The notes: generated by a model not told the origin, from the letters alone. Shown: positions 16,609 through 25,810, counted from the stretch's first letter. The stretch is 64,000 nt of DNA from Lelliottia jeotgali (GCA_002271215.1 CP018628.1:3596001-3660000), one strand, 5' to 3'. Numbers and translations are program-made.

Positions 16609-17787
16609 CTATCTTTCGATGGCTAACGCCACGCCTTGCCCGCCGCCAATGCATAGCGTCGCTAATCCTCTGCGCGCGTTACGTTTGGTCATTTCATGCA
16701 CCAAAGAGACCAAAATACGGCAACCGGATGCACCAATCGGGTGGCCGAGCGCAATCGCGCCGCCGTTGACGTTCACCCGGCTCGGGTCCCATTCCAGCAT
16801 TTTCCCGACCGAAATCGCCTGCGCAGCAAAGGCTTCATTCACTTCGATCAGATCCACTTCGCTAAGCTGCCAGCCCGCGCGTTCCAGGCAGCGACGCGTA
16901 GCATAGACAGGTGCGATCCCCATCAGGGCAGGATCGACTCCAACGCTGGCAAAAGCTTTAATCCGCGCCAGCACCGGAAGATTGAGTTCTTCGGCTTTGC
17001 TTTCGCTCATCATCAATACCGCCGCCGCGCCGTCGTTGATCGAGGAAGCGTTACCGGCGGTCACCGATCCCAGCATTTCAAAAGCGGGATTGAGCTTCGC
17101 CAGCCCTTCTGCACTGGCGTCGGTGCGCGGCTGTTCATCGGTATCGACAATCAACAGCTCGCCGTTGTTGCGCAGCGTATTCACCGGGACAATTTCATTG
17201 CGAAAACGCCCGGAATCGATCGCGGCGCGTGCTTTTTGCTGAGAGCTGAGCGCGTAGGCGTCCTGCAATTCGCGGCTGATGCCATATTCACGCGCCAGAT
17301 TTTCCGCCGTCACGCCCATATGGTAATCGTTGAACGCATCCCACAGGCCGTCGTGTACCAGACTGTCGAGCAGTTGGCTGTTACCGAGCTGTGCGCCAGT
17401 TCGGCTGTCGGTGAGAACGTGCGGCGCGCGGCTCATGTTCTCCTGGCCGCCGGCGATGATCACGTCGGCCTCTCCGCACTGAATCGCCTGCGTCGCCAGA
17501 TGCAGCGCTTTCAGTCCCGAACCGCAGACGTCGTTGATGGTGATCGCCGAGACCGTATTCGGCAGCCCGCCTTTCAGCGCCGCCTGACGCGCAGGGTTTT
17601 GCCCGGCGCCCGCCGTCAGCACCTGGCCGAGGATCACTTCATCTATTTCATGGGCGGCAATTCCACTGCGTTCGACCAGGGCTTTTACGACCACGCTCCC
17701 CAGTTCCACCGCCGAGTGGCGTGCCAAAGCCCCCTGAAAACAGCCGATAGCCGTACGCAACGCACCCACTATCACGACATCTTTCAT
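16609..17787 (-). CDS. yqeF: Acetyl-CoA C-acetyltransferase (thiolase) YqeF
   Basis: A 392-residue biosynthetic-type thiolase. The acyl-accepting Cys is in NDVCGSGLKALH (about residue 88), the His in GGAIALGHPIGASG and the second active-site Cys in LCIGGGQG near the end. The enzyme condenses or cleaves acetoacetyl-CoA in the cytosol. The ATG at 17787 gives the family N-terminus MKDVVIVGALRT; the 18-codon longer frame is an extension through the promoter. The upstream LysR gene is on the same strand. Physiological role is not settled even in E. coli. Confidence 0.93.
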   Translation of the reverse strand: MKDVVIVGALRTAIGCFQGALARHSAVELGSVVVKALVERSGIAAHEIDEVILGQVLTAGAGQNPARQAALKGGLPNTVSAITINDVCGSGLKALHLATQAIQCGEADVIIAGGQENMSRAPHVLTDSRTGAQLGNSQLLDSLVHDGLWDAFNDYHMGVTAENLAREYGISRELQDAYALSSQQKARAAIDSGRFRNEIVPVNTLRNNGELLIVDTDEQPRTDASAEGLAKLNPAFEMLGSVTAGNASSINDGAAAVLMMSESKAEELNLPVLARIKAFASVGVDPALMGIAPVYATRRCLERAGWQLSEVDLIEVNEAFAAQAISVGKMLEWDPSRVNVNGGAIALGHPIGASGCRILVSLVHEMTKRNARRGLATLCIGGGQGVALAIER

Positions 17788-17836
17788 CTCTACCTCTGCG
17801 CAAAATGACACCGCTGATAGTAGATGCATTGTTATC

Positions 17837-17855
17837 AACAATTAACGTAATTGTT
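17837..17855. promoter_or_regulatory. Palindrome before yqeF
   Basis: Arms AACAATTA and TAATTGTT separated by ACG, 50 bases before the yqeF start. It has the look of a dimeric repressor or activator site; the binder is unknown. Confidence 0.35.
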
Positions 17856-17881
17856 TAAAAAAAGTGAGTTTTGTCACAGGA

Positions 17882-18748
17882 TTAACGCGCGTCCTGCAGA
17901 TACTGTCGCAGCCAGCTTCCGGCGACGCCTGGCGGGCTGCGTTTGTTCCACAGAAGATCGATAGCAACCGAGCGCGGCCAGCCGGGAACGTTGATTTGCA
18001 CCAGACTTTTGGCGGCGGCGAACTCCTCCACCAGCGCACAGGGCAGTGCACACCAGCCGAAGCCCTGCACCGCCATGCTCAGAAGTAACAGATAGTTGGG
18101 CGCGGACCAGATCGGGCCGCGCACGTGGGTGGTCTCGCGTTCCAGATAGGTACTCAGCTGCAGCTCGCGCCAGCCGTGCAGCTCATCGACTTCCACCCTT
18201 CCCTGAGCCGCTAACGGATGGTTCGTCGCCACGTAGATTGCCATCTGGGTTTGCATCGGCAGGCGAATCACGCCGATGCCGGTGGGATAAACGTCGCGCG
18301 CCTCTGTAAGGCCAATCTGCGCACGCTCTTTTTGCAGCAGATCGATAACGTCCTCTTCCTCCCCAATCAAACATTCAAACTCAGTGTGTGGAAAGCGCTT
18401 GTCGAACTGGATCATTAAATCCTCCAGCACGTCAGGGTTGAGCGTGTCAGAAAGGACAAAGGTCAGCCGGGCTTCGGTCTGCGCCGTCAGCGAAACTGCC
18501 AGCTCATCCAGACGCGCACTGGCGGCCAGAATCGACTGCACATAACCCAGCACCTGTTCGCCCTGCTCGGTCAAAACCGGCTGCCGCGCGGAGCGGTCAA
18601 ACAGTGCAAAACCGAGATCGGCTTCCAGATTGGCAATCGCGGTGCTGACGGTGGACTGGCTTTTGCGCAGGCGTCGCGCGGCGGCCGAGAATGAACCGGT
18701 CGCGACGGTTTCAACAAATGCAGACAAAGCTTCAGGAGAGTAGCGCAT
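17882..18748 (-). CDS. LysR-family regulator divergent from a PACE efflux gene
   Basis: A 288-residue LysR-type regulator with an N-terminal helix-turn-helix (FVETVATGSFSAAARRLRKSQSTVSTAIANLE, described here by parts around residues 11-42) and a C-terminal effector domain. It is divergent from the PACE-family gene at 18852 with 103 bases between them, and lies 94 bases upstream of yqeF on the same strand. The pairing of a LysR regulator with a PACE gene recalls AceR-AceI of Acinetobacter, where AceR activates aceI. The target is therefore probably the efflux gene; control of yqeF is an alternative. I do not recognise a gene name. Confidence 0.85.
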   Translation of the reverse strand: MRYSPEALSAFVETVATGSFSAAARRLRKSQSTVSTAIANLEADLGFALFDRSARQPVLTEQGEQVLGYVQSILAASARLDELAVSLTAQTEARLTFVLSDTLNPDVLEDLMIQFDKRFPHTEFECLIGEEEDVIDLLQKERAQIGLTEARDVYPTGIGVIRLPMQTQMAIYVATNHPLAAQGRVEVDELHGWRELQLSTYLERETTHVRGPIWSAPNYLLLLSMAVQGFGWCALPCALVEEFAAAKSLVQINVPGWPRSVAIDLLWNKRSPPGVAGSWLRQYLQDAR

Positions 18749-18851
18749 GAAGTATCTATTTTATCGATGGATAGTATCTTTTATATATCACAAATAACGA
18801 TAAAAATAGGCGCCATCAACGCCCATTCCGGCGAATTCATGAGGTCAGGTT

Positions 18852-19310
18852 ATGCAACACGATGTACACAAACGAAAACTGCCGGAGCGCATCTTCCACG
18901 CGGTGTGCTTCGAGGGGATTGCGACGGCGATCCTGGCCCCGACAGCCGCCTGGTTAATGCAGCGTTCGGTGATGGAAATGGGCGGTTTAACCATCATTCT
19001 GGCGACGACGGCGATGGTCTGGAACATTATCTATAACTTTGGTTTTGACCGTTTCTGGCCGGTTCACCGCGTCACCCGTACCGCGAAAGTGCGTGCCTTC
19101 CATGCTCTGGGCTTTGAATGCGGCTTTATTGTGATCGGGGTGTCGATCGTCTCGGCGTTGCTCGGAGTGACGCTGCTACAGGCATTCACCCTGGAAATAG
19201 GTTTCTTCCTGTTCTTCCTGCCGTACACCATGTTCTATAACTGGGCGTACGACACCCTGCGCGAGAAATTTATCAAGCGACGCCAGCAACGACGTGCCCT
19301 GGCGAACTGA
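18852..19310 (+). CDS. PACE-family (AceI-like) efflux protein
   Basis: A 152-residue inner-membrane protein with four hydrophobic segments arranged as two bacterial transmembrane pair domains. The repeated family motifs are visible: RIFHAVCFEG with its conserved Glu in TM1, WNIIYNFGFDRF after TM2, RAFHALGFECGF in TM3 and YNWAYDTLREKF after TM4. PACE proteins export biocides such as chlorhexidine and natural polyamines in exchange for protons. The ATG follows AGGTCAGG. It is divergent from a LysR regulator. Substrate not determined by sequence. Confidence 0.88.
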   Translation: MQHDVHKRKLPERIFHAVCFEGIATAILAPTAAWLMQRSVMEMGGLTIILATTAMVWNIIYNFGFDRFWPVHRVTRTAKVRAFHALGFECGFIVIGVSIVSALLGVTLLQAFTLEIGFFLFFLPYTMFYNWAYDTLREKFIKRRQQRRALAN

Positions 19311-19319
19311 TCCCCCTCT

Positions 19320-19340
19320 GGCCGGAAGCTTCTTCCGGCC
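19320..19340 (+). terminator. Hairpin after the PACE gene
   Basis: Perfect stem GGCCGGAA / TTCCGGCC with a 5-base loop ten bases after the stop. There is no T run, so its use as a terminator is uncertain. Confidence 0.45.
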
Positions 19341-19429
19341 CCTTCCCGCGACGTCAACTGCGCCTTCCATGCATAATTATGGTAAATTACGCTTCTTTTT
19401 GTTCGTTTTATAGTTGATACGTTGCTCTA

Positions 19430-20659
19430 ATGTCGAAAATTTGGTCAAAAGAAGAGACTCTCTGGAGTTTCGCCCTCTATGGCACTGCCGTGGGCGCAGG
19501 AACGCTGTTCTTGCCCATTCAGCTCGGCTCCGCAGGCGCGATTGTCCTGCTGATTACGGCCCTCGTGGCTTATCCATTAACCTACTGGCCGCACAAAGCG
19601 CTGGCCCAGTTTATCCTGTCGTCGAACGCCAAAGGCAGTGAAGGGATCACCAGCGCGGTGACGCACTACTACGGCAAAAAGATCGGCAATCTGATCACCA
19701 CGCTCTACTTTGTCGCCTTCTTTGTGGTGGTGCTGATTTACGCCGTGGCGATCACCAACTCGATCACTGAACAGCTGGCGAAGCATCTGACTGTCGACAC
19801 TACCGTGCGCGTGCTGGTGAGTCTCGGCGTGGTGATGGTGCTGAATCTGATCTTCCTGACCGGCCGCCACGTCACTATCAAGGTAATGGGGTTCCTGGTC
19901 TTCCCGCTGATCGCCTACTTCCTGTTTGTGTCGCTGTACCTCACCACCAGCTGGCAGCCGTCGCTATTGACCAGCCAGATGGCATTTGATCAGCACACGC
20001 TGCACCAGGTATGGATTTCTATTCCAGTGATGGTTTTCGCTTTTAGCCATACGCCGATCATCTCTACGTTTGCCGTCGACAGACGCGAAAAGTACAGCGA
20101 TGCGGCAATGGGTAAATGCAAAAAAATCATGAAGGTCGCGTACCTGATCATTTGCCTGAGCGTGCTGTTCTTTGTCTTCAGCTGCCTGCTGTCGATTCCG
20201 CCGTCGTACATCGTGGCGGCCAAAGAGGAAGGCGTAACGATTCTCTCTGCGCTCTCGATGATGCCGTCCTCCCCCGCCTGGCTGGGTATTTCCGGGATTG
20301 CGGTGGCGATTGTGGCAATGTCGAAATCGTTCCTCGGCACCTATTTTGGGGTGATTGAAGGGGCGACGGAGATCGTCAAATCGTCGCTGAATCAGGTGGG
20401 CATCAAGAAGAGCCGCGCCTTTAACCGCGCCCTGTCGATCATGGCGGTGTCGTTCATTACGTTTGTGGTGTGCTTTATCAACCCGAACGCAATTTCGATG
20501 ATTTACGCCATCAGCGGGCCGCTGATCGCCATGATTTTGTTCATCATGCCGACGCTCTCGACCTACCTCATTCCGGCGCTAAAACCGTACCGCTCTTTCG
20601 GCAATCTGCTGACGCTGATTGTCGGCGTGCTGTGCGTGTCGGTAATGTTTGTCGGCTAA
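19430..20659 (+). CDS. yqeG: YqeG, HAAAP-family amino acid permease
   Basis: A 409-residue inner-membrane transporter with about eleven hydrophobic segments, of the hydroxy/aromatic amino acid permease (SdaC/TdcC) family. The N-terminus WSKEETLWSFALYGTAVG and the AVGAGTLFLPI motif in TM1 are family features. It is close to E. coli YqeG in sequence and occupies the same place after yqeF. Serine has been proposed as a substrate for this branch; I infer only a proton-linked amino acid symporter. Confidence 0.92.
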   Translation: MSKIWSKEETLWSFALYGTAVGAGTLFLPIQLGSAGAIVLLITALVAYPLTYWPHKALAQFILSSNAKGSEGITSAVTHYYGKKIGNLITTLYFVAFFVVVLIYAVAITNSITEQLAKHLTVDTTVRVLVSLGVVMVLNLIFLTGRHVTIKVMGFLVFPLIAYFLFVSLYLTTSWQPSLLTSQMAFDQHTLHQVWISIPVMVFAFSHTPIISTFAVDRREKYSDAAMGKCKKIMKVAYLIICLSVLFFVFSCLLSIPPSYIVAAKEEGVTILSALSMMPSSPAWLGISGIAVAIVAMSKSFLGTYFGVIEGATEIVKSSLNQVGIKKSRAFNRALSIMAVSFITFVVCFINPNAISMIYAISGPLIAMILFIMPTLSTYLIPALKPYRSFGNLLTLIVGVLCVSVMFVG

Positions 20660-20692
20660 AAAAACGGTGTTCAGCTCCCTGCTGAACACCGT
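20658..20692 (-). terminator. Terminator shared by yqeG and the receptor operon
   Basis: Perfect 12-base stem ACGGTGTTCAGC / GCTGAACACCGT with a 5-base loop. The minus strand ends in a T run (opposite the A run 20658-20664), so it primarily ends the receptor operon. Confidence 0.88.
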
Positions 20693-20698
20693 CCTTCA

Positions 20699-22912
20699 TC
20701 AGAAACGAATCTCCCCGCCAAAGACCCAGGTACGACCGCGCGCCGTGGTGGTAACCGAGGACGATCCTTCATTTTCCATGCCGTTCTGGTTCATGCGGTT
20801 CAGCGCATCAGCGTAGTTTTTGTCGGTGACGTTTTGCACGCTCAAGCGCAGCTTCACATCATCCGTCAGCTGATATGAACTGTAGAGATCGATAACCGTC
20901 GGAATATTCGGCATCTCGTCTTTATTCATGGTGTTGGTGTTTTCATCCGGCCAGGTGCTTAAACGCTTGGTTTTGCCGGTGAATTTAAACAGGCTGCCGA
21001 CCACCAGCTTTTGATCGAACATGCGCCCGCCAACGTCCAGCGTTGCGTAGCTGTCCGGTAAATCACTCAGGTCGTCATACGAAAAACTGGTGCTGCTGCT
21101 GGCAATCGACGTCGGTTGATTGGTGTGCTGCTTGCTCCATGTCAGGTTAACGTAGGCATATCCGATGTCATACCCCGCCTCGATTTCGTACCCGCGCGTC
21201 GTCACCGGTGAAGGGGTGTTGACGTAAATATTGGCGTTAAAGCCGCCGGAAGAGTTATCGATATCCTTGCAGCGCGATCCGTCGTAGCAAAGGAAGAAAG
21301 ACTCGCTGTTAATGTAATCCTTAATCCGCGACTCGTACGCCAGCGCTTTCAGGTGGAACGAATCCTGTTCGCTCAGCAGCCCCTCTTTGTTGAGGTTGAA
21401 ACCTGCCTGCCAGGTATCGGCCTTTTCCGGTTTCAGGAACGGGTTCATGGATGCTCCCCCCTCATTTGCGAAGAACACCTCCTGCACGTTAGGCGCACGA
21501 GACGAACGGCTCCAGCTGACAAATGGCTGCAGCCACGGCGTAACCTGCGCGGAAAGTGTCACTGACGGGTTCAGCGCTTTGTCGTCCAAATCGAGATTCG
21601 CTTCGCCCTGCGGGAAACATTTCTCGTTATCCGCGCAGGCCGGTTTGAAACCCTGCACCTGGCTGCGGGTGTAGTTCAAATTCAAATCGAGCTGGTAGAT
21701 GCTCTTATTTAAGGTTAAACCGGTGTAGAGCGATGCAATCTTTTGCTTACCGGACGGCGAGAACGCGTTGCGGTCAGTTTCGTTATCCTGTTCAAAGCCA
21801 CGCGTATAGCGGGTGTCCATCAGCTTACCGCCCAAAAGATACTCAACATCAACGCTCGCCCAGGTAAAGCGGCTGGTGTTGCTCACATCTACGGCGTTTG
21901 ATTTGTTGGTGGTGGAAGCGTTGCTGAAGTTATACAGCGACTCAATCTGATAGTTTTGATTGCCACGACTGGTACTCGCCAGCACGTTGAAATCAATCAG
22001 TTCGGACAGCGGCGAATAGTTGTAGCGCAGGTAGTAATCATCGCTGGTGATATCGCGGCGGGTGAAGGTGTTCTGGTAATTACGTCCGGCGAACTCGATA
22101 TGGTTGTACTGGTCGGGATTGAAATCCACTTTATACAGCTGGGAGCGAGGCTCCTGGCGCATGTAGTTTGTATCTTCCCCCATGAACTCCTTGCTGCTCT
22201 GACCACCGCCGTTTTCATAGGTGGCGTAGGTCCGAGTGCCGCTGATCCCCACCAGCGCTCCAAGCATTCCGCCGTTATCAAAGGGATCGGTTTTGCCCGC
22301 CACCGCCACCATTCCGGTGCGTCCCAGCCCGTTATCACCGACGGAGAAACGGGATAACACGCCGGTCTGGCGTCCTTCTTTAACCAGATCGTCAATACCA
22401 ATGGTGCGCATATTGGCGCTACCGGCCAGGGCATTGACTCCTTGCGAACCCGCACTGCTGCCGCGCGACACATCCACTTCTGCGAGGAAGTTAGGATCAA
22501 TCAACACGCCCGCGCTGTTGCTCGGCCCAAAGTGATAGCTGCTGGGCGCCATGCCGTAAAAGGTCTGCGTCACGCCATCGACCATAGTATTGACGCGCCC
22601 CAGCCCGCTCATCCCACGGATGTTGACGTTAACCGTCCCCTGCAGCGGATCGATCTGCGTATAGGTTCCGGCCATGCTGCGAAGCGACGCGTCGAGACTT
22701 TGCAGATTCTCATTCAGCATGCGCGAACTGTACGCGCCTGGGCGCGTGTAAGTATCCGCCGACGAGCCCGGATGATTGGTTTCGGCCTGGGCGTTATCCG
22801 TAATGGTCAATGTCGAAAATACCGATTCCCCTTCATTCTCAGCGGAGAAGGTAGTACCGGGAACAATAAGACACCCTGTCAGCAAATAGCCAACCTTGTG
22901 TGAACTTCTCAA
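20699..22912 (-). CDS. TonB-dependent outer-membrane receptor of the haem-receptor type
   Basis: A 737-residue receptor, last gene of the ChaN-TonB-peptidase operon. A signal peptide (KVGYLLTGCLIVPGTTFSA) leads to a plug domain with VNIRGMSGLGRVNTMVDG. The barrel ends in RTWVFGGEIRF with a terminal Phe. The haem-receptor landmarks appear in modified form: SRAPNVQEVFF (about residue 474) and NPFLKPE (about 490), but no His lies between them. Two close Cys pairs (CADNEKC, CYDGSRC) probably brace outer loops. The TTG at 22912 is chosen because AAGGGG lies 6 bases before it, just past the peptidase stop; the longer frame also begins with TTG but lacks a site. Substrate not known; haem, haem-peptide or an iron protein is plausible. 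Confidence 0.85.
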   Translation of the reverse strand: MRSSHKVGYLLTGCLIVPGTTFSAENEGESVFSTLTITDNAQAETNHPGSSADTYTRPGAYSSRMLNENLQSLDASLRSMAGTYTQIDPLQGTVNVNIRGMSGLGRVNTMVDGVTQTFYGMAPSSYHFGPSNSAGVLIDPNFLAEVDVSRGSSAGSQGVNALAGSANMRTIGIDDLVKEGRQTGVLSRFSVGDNGLGRTGMVAVAGKTDPFDNGGMLGALVGISGTRTYATYENGGGQSSKEFMGEDTNYMRQEPRSQLYKVDFNPDQYNHIEFAGRNYQNTFTRRDITSDDYYLRYNYSPLSELIDFNVLASTSRGNQNYQIESLYNFSNASTTNKSNAVDVSNTSRFTWASVDVEYLLGGKLMDTRYTRGFEQDNETDRNAFSPSGKQKIASLYTGLTLNKSIYQLDLNLNYTRSQVQGFKPACADNEKCFPQGEANLDLDDKALNPSVTLSAQVTPWLQPFVSWSRSSRAPNVQEVFFANEGGASMNPFLKPEKADTWQAGFNLNKEGLLSEQDSFHLKALAYESRIKDYINSESFFLCYDGSRCKDIDNSSGGFNANIYVNTPSPVTTRGYEIEAGYDIGYAYVNLTWSKQHTNQPTSIASSSTSFSYDDLSDLPDSYATLDVGGRMFDQKLVVGSLFKFTGKTKRLSTWPDENTNTMNKDEMPNIPTVIDLYSSYQLTDDVKLRLSVQNVTDKNYADALNRMNQNGMENEGSSSVTTTARGRTWVFGGEIRF

Positions 22913-22922
22913 AATAAACCCC

Positions 22923-25022
22923 TTATTTATTTTTCTGGCTATCAACAAAAATGAGGAAACTAAATGCCTGAGCAGAATCCTCAAGACGGGAATAACGACC
23001 GCTGCGACCGCTATGCCCGGAATTCATATTGACGCTGAGCAGCTGAAGAGTATTTTTATCCGTATTAGCCGCACGCAAACGCGCGACATATTTCGCTGCT
23101 TCCCAGTAAGGAACGCGGGAGTCATATAGCCCGGTGGTCACCAGCATGGTGGGATAAGCTTGCGAATGAATATTGTCGTACGGGCTCCATGCTTTTATGG
23201 CGGCATATTCCGCCGGAACGTTGGGATTGCCCCACTCGCTATATTCCTGCTGCGTTAATGGCAGAGATTTATCCAGCATGGTGTTGAGCACATCGACAAA
23301 CGGCACCTGCAACACTACCGCGCGGAATAACTCAGGCGCCTGATTGACCGCTCCCGCCAGCAGTAAACCGCCCGCGCTGCCGCCCATTCCATAAACCCTA
23401 TCCGCAGCGCCATAGCTTTCTTTCACCAGACCGCGCGTGGCGTCGATCAGATCGTTAAAGCTATTCTGCTTATGCTCTTTTTTGCCCGCCAGATACCAGG
23501 CAACTCCTTTCTCTCCGCCACCGCGCACGTGCGCCAGAGCAAAGACAAAACCGCGATCCAGCAGGCTCATGCGCGGTGCGCTGAACGCTGCGTCGAGGCT
23601 CATCCCGTACGCGCCGTAGCCATACACCAGCAGTGGATTATGGCCCTGATTAAAGCGGTCTTTGCGCCAGATAAGCGACACCGGAACCCTCTCGCCATCC
23701 CGCGCTTTAACATAAATCAGCCTGCTGGTGTAAGTGCCCGCTACCAGCCCCGGCACAGCTTTCTGGTGAATCAACGTACTTTTCCCGCTCTCGAGACCCC
23801 ACTGGTAATAGCCGAGCGGAGTGTCGAGAGACGAGTAGATATAGTTAAATACTGTGGCGTTTCCGTCGCCGTTGCTGCCGGTGCGGGCCATATAGGTTGG
23901 GTCAGGGAAGCTCAGTTCCTGCCACTGCTGGCTGGCAAAACCGAGTTTTCGATAGTGTGTTTTACCGTCATAACGTTGGGAAACCACCACCGCCCGGGCA
24001 AACAGGGTAAAACCCTCCAGCTCTTTTTCGCTGTCGGGAGCCAGCACGCTTTGCCAGTTTTCATTAACCTTCGCGCGATAAAGGGCAAAGTTTTTGCTCT
24101 CATGATTGCTGCGGATATAAAAATAGCCGTTTGCGTGATCGGCATAATATTCCGTGCCTGTCGCGCGTGGGCGTAATAACTTCACAGGCGCTTGCGAATC
24201 CTCTAATGAGAGATAACGCACCTCGGAAGTGTCATTGGCGCTTGCGGTAATAAGCAGGAACTGCTCGGACGCCGAGCGGGCGATTCCGGTATAAAAGCGC
24301 CCGTCATTTTCCTGCCAGACTGTCTGGGCTTTGGCAGTGTTCAGATCGTAACGCATAACCTTATAAGGCGTCTGCGTTTGCGGATGCAATTGAACGTAAT
24401 AGAGCTGCTTACCGTTATTGCTGAAAACGATATCGTCCGACGCCTGATGAATAGTCACCTTCAGCCATTGCTTATGTTCAATATCAAACACCGCAATCTG
24501 ATACTGTCCATCGCCGGTATAATCTTCCGCCACAGCGATAAATCGATTGTCTTCACTGAGGGCGTAACGCCCCAGAGAATAATAGGCTTTTCCCTCGCTG
24601 CGGGTGACCGTATCAATCACGGTTTCCCAGACGGTTTCGCCATCCTTTTTACGCATAATTTGCGGAAAATTAGCCTGAGCCGAATACTCAGATTTATACA
24701 GATAATTATGCTGACGTACCGGCTGAGCATAATTGTCCTGTACCTGACGAGACTGCATCTCCTGATAAACCTGGGTTTTCAACTCTTTCCATTGCGCGGA
24801 GACCTGTTCAGTATAGGTATTTTCCTGGCGCAGATAATTGAGCACACTTTCATTCTGACGGGAATCATCACGCAGCCAGGCGTAATTATCCTGACGTGTA
24901 TCGCCGTGGTTTTCCGAGACCTGAGAAACCTTATTCGCAACCGGTGCTTGTGGCAGATTCTGGGCAATAGCGCCCTGTGCCGTTAGCAGAACGCTAAAGG
25001 CCATAAACCCAAGGTATTTCAT
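22923..25022 (-). CDS. Exported oligopeptidase B-like S9A serine peptidase
   Basis: A 699-residue prolyl-oligopeptidase-family enzyme. Residues 1-20 form a Sec signal peptide (MKYLGFMAFSVLLTAQGAIA), unlike cytosolic E. coli PtrB. A seven-blade propeller region precedes the hydrolase. The catalytic triad is seen in YGMGGSAGGLL (Ser, about 548), GLYDSRVPYWEA (Asp, about 634) and NSGHSGRSGR (His, about 670). Such enzymes cut peptides of up to about 30 residues after basic residues. It sits between tonB-like and receptor genes, 17 and 10 bases apart, so it is co-expressed with iron uptake and should act on imported peptide or protein in the periplasm. Function in this setting is inference. Confidence 0.85.
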   Translation of the reverse strand: MKYLGFMAFSVLLTAQGAIAQNLPQAPVANKVSQVSENHGDTRQDNYAWLRDDSRQNESVLNYLRQENTYTEQVSAQWKELKTQVYQEMQSRQVQDNYAQPVRQHNYLYKSEYSAQANFPQIMRKKDGETVWETVIDTVTRSEGKAYYSLGRYALSEDNRFIAVAEDYTGDGQYQIAVFDIEHKQWLKVTIHQASDDIVFSNNGKQLYYVQLHPQTQTPYKVMRYDLNTAKAQTVWQENDGRFYTGIARSASEQFLLITASANDTSEVRYLSLEDSQAPVKLLRPRATGTEYYADHANGYFYIRSNHESKNFALYRAKVNENWQSVLAPDSEKELEGFTLFARAVVVSQRYDGKTHYRKLGFASQQWQELSFPDPTYMARTGSNGDGNATVFNYIYSSLDTPLGYYQWGLESGKSTLIHQKAVPGLVAGTYTSRLIYVKARDGERVPVSLIWRKDRFNQGHNPLLVYGYGAYGMSLDAAFSAPRMSLLDRGFVFALAHVRGGGEKGVAWYLAGKKEHKQNSFNDLIDATRGLVKESYGAADRVYGMGGSAGGLLLAGAVNQAPELFRAVVLQVPFVDVLNTMLDKSLPLTQQEYSEWGNPNVPAEYAAIKAWSPYDNIHSQAYPTMLVTTGLYDSRVPYWEAAKYVARLRAANTDKNTLQLLSVNMNSGHSGRSGRYSRLEDSAQAFSFLIFVDSQKNK

Positions 25023-25039
25023 TTTTCGTCCTTTAAATT

Positions 25040-25810
25040 CTAAATCCTGAGCAAATTAAACTCGACGGGCAAAGTGACTTTATGGATGCCGTTACGCAAT
25101 AATTCCGCTGGCGGTTGCGGAAGCGGCTGTGCTTTTTGCAGCGCGGCCAGCGCCGCCCTGTCGAGCGACAGCGTGCCGGAGGAATCCACCAGTTGGCTGG
25201 CGACGATTTCACCCCGGTTATTCACGCTAAAAGCGATGGTTGCCGTGCCCGTACGTTTGCGCTTGCGAGCATCTTCCGGATAGTTGCGCATCCGGTTAAT
25301 TTTGCCTTTCACCAGCGATTCCCAGTTGATCTTACTGCTGCTGATTCGGGTGGAATCCGTATCCAGCGGCGCGGCGTTTCGCTGGCTGACAATCGCCTGA
25401 ACCGGCGGAGCCGCACGGCTAGTCACCGTCGCGTTCCCCTTCTCAGCACGCTGCTGTTGCGGTGCCTTTTTCTTCTCCGGTTTTTTGACGCTCTTTTGCA
25501 CCGGCTTGTGAGCGGCCATGTGCAGCTCAGCTTCTTCCACCGTCGGCAGCTTTGGCATTTCTTTAAGCTGCGGCGTCTCTTCGGTACTCATCTCTTCCAC
25601 CTTACGCTGCTGGCTGATCCCCGGCGGCAGCGTCGGCAGAATGAGGGAAACCTCCAGCTCGGGCGAGTAGTCCACCATCACCGCCGCCGGGGAGGCGATC
25701 GGTGGCGGCGAGGTGAAATGCAGCATAAACGCCAGTGCCACAGTCAGATGTGCCAGGACGCTGACAGCAACACCTTTGCCCCAGGAAGGGTGAATATCTA
25801 CGGCTGTCAT
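25040..25810 (-). CDS. Operon-specific TonB-like energy transducer
   Basis: A 256-residue TonB-family protein. One N-terminal membrane anchor (about residues 12-32, VAVSVLAHLTVALAFML), a Pro/Lys-rich periplasmic spacer (KPVQKSVKKPEKKKAP) and a C-terminal TonB domain with RNYPEDARKRKRTGTATIAF (about residues 175-194). It would couple the proton-motive force, through ExbBD, to the receptor encoded two genes downstream. It overlaps the lipoprotein gene by 4 bases and is followed by the peptidase after 17 bases. It differs from the housekeeping TonB, which maps elsewhere in enterobacteria. Confidence 0.88.
   Translation of the reverse strand: MTAVDIHPSWGKGVAVSVLAHLTVALAFMLHFTSPPPIASPAAVMVDYSPELEVSLILPTLPPGISQQRKVEEMSTEETPQLKEMPKLPTVEEAELHMAAHKPVQKSVKKPEKKKAPQQQRAEKGNATVTSRAAPPVQAIVSQRNAAPLDTDSTRISSSKINWESLVKGKINRMRNYPEDARKRKRTGTATIAFSVNNRGEIVASQLVDSSGTLSLDRAALAALQKAQPLPQPPAELLRNGIHKVTLPVEFNLLRI

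Noticed and set aside
16696..17808. 370-codon open frame opposite yqeF
   Set aside because: Antisense shadow of the thiolase gene with no supporting start or family resemblance.
22913..22984. Longer receptor reading frame overlapping the peptidase gene
   Set aside because: It also begins with TTG, lacks a ribosome-binding site and would add 24 residues before the signal peptide.
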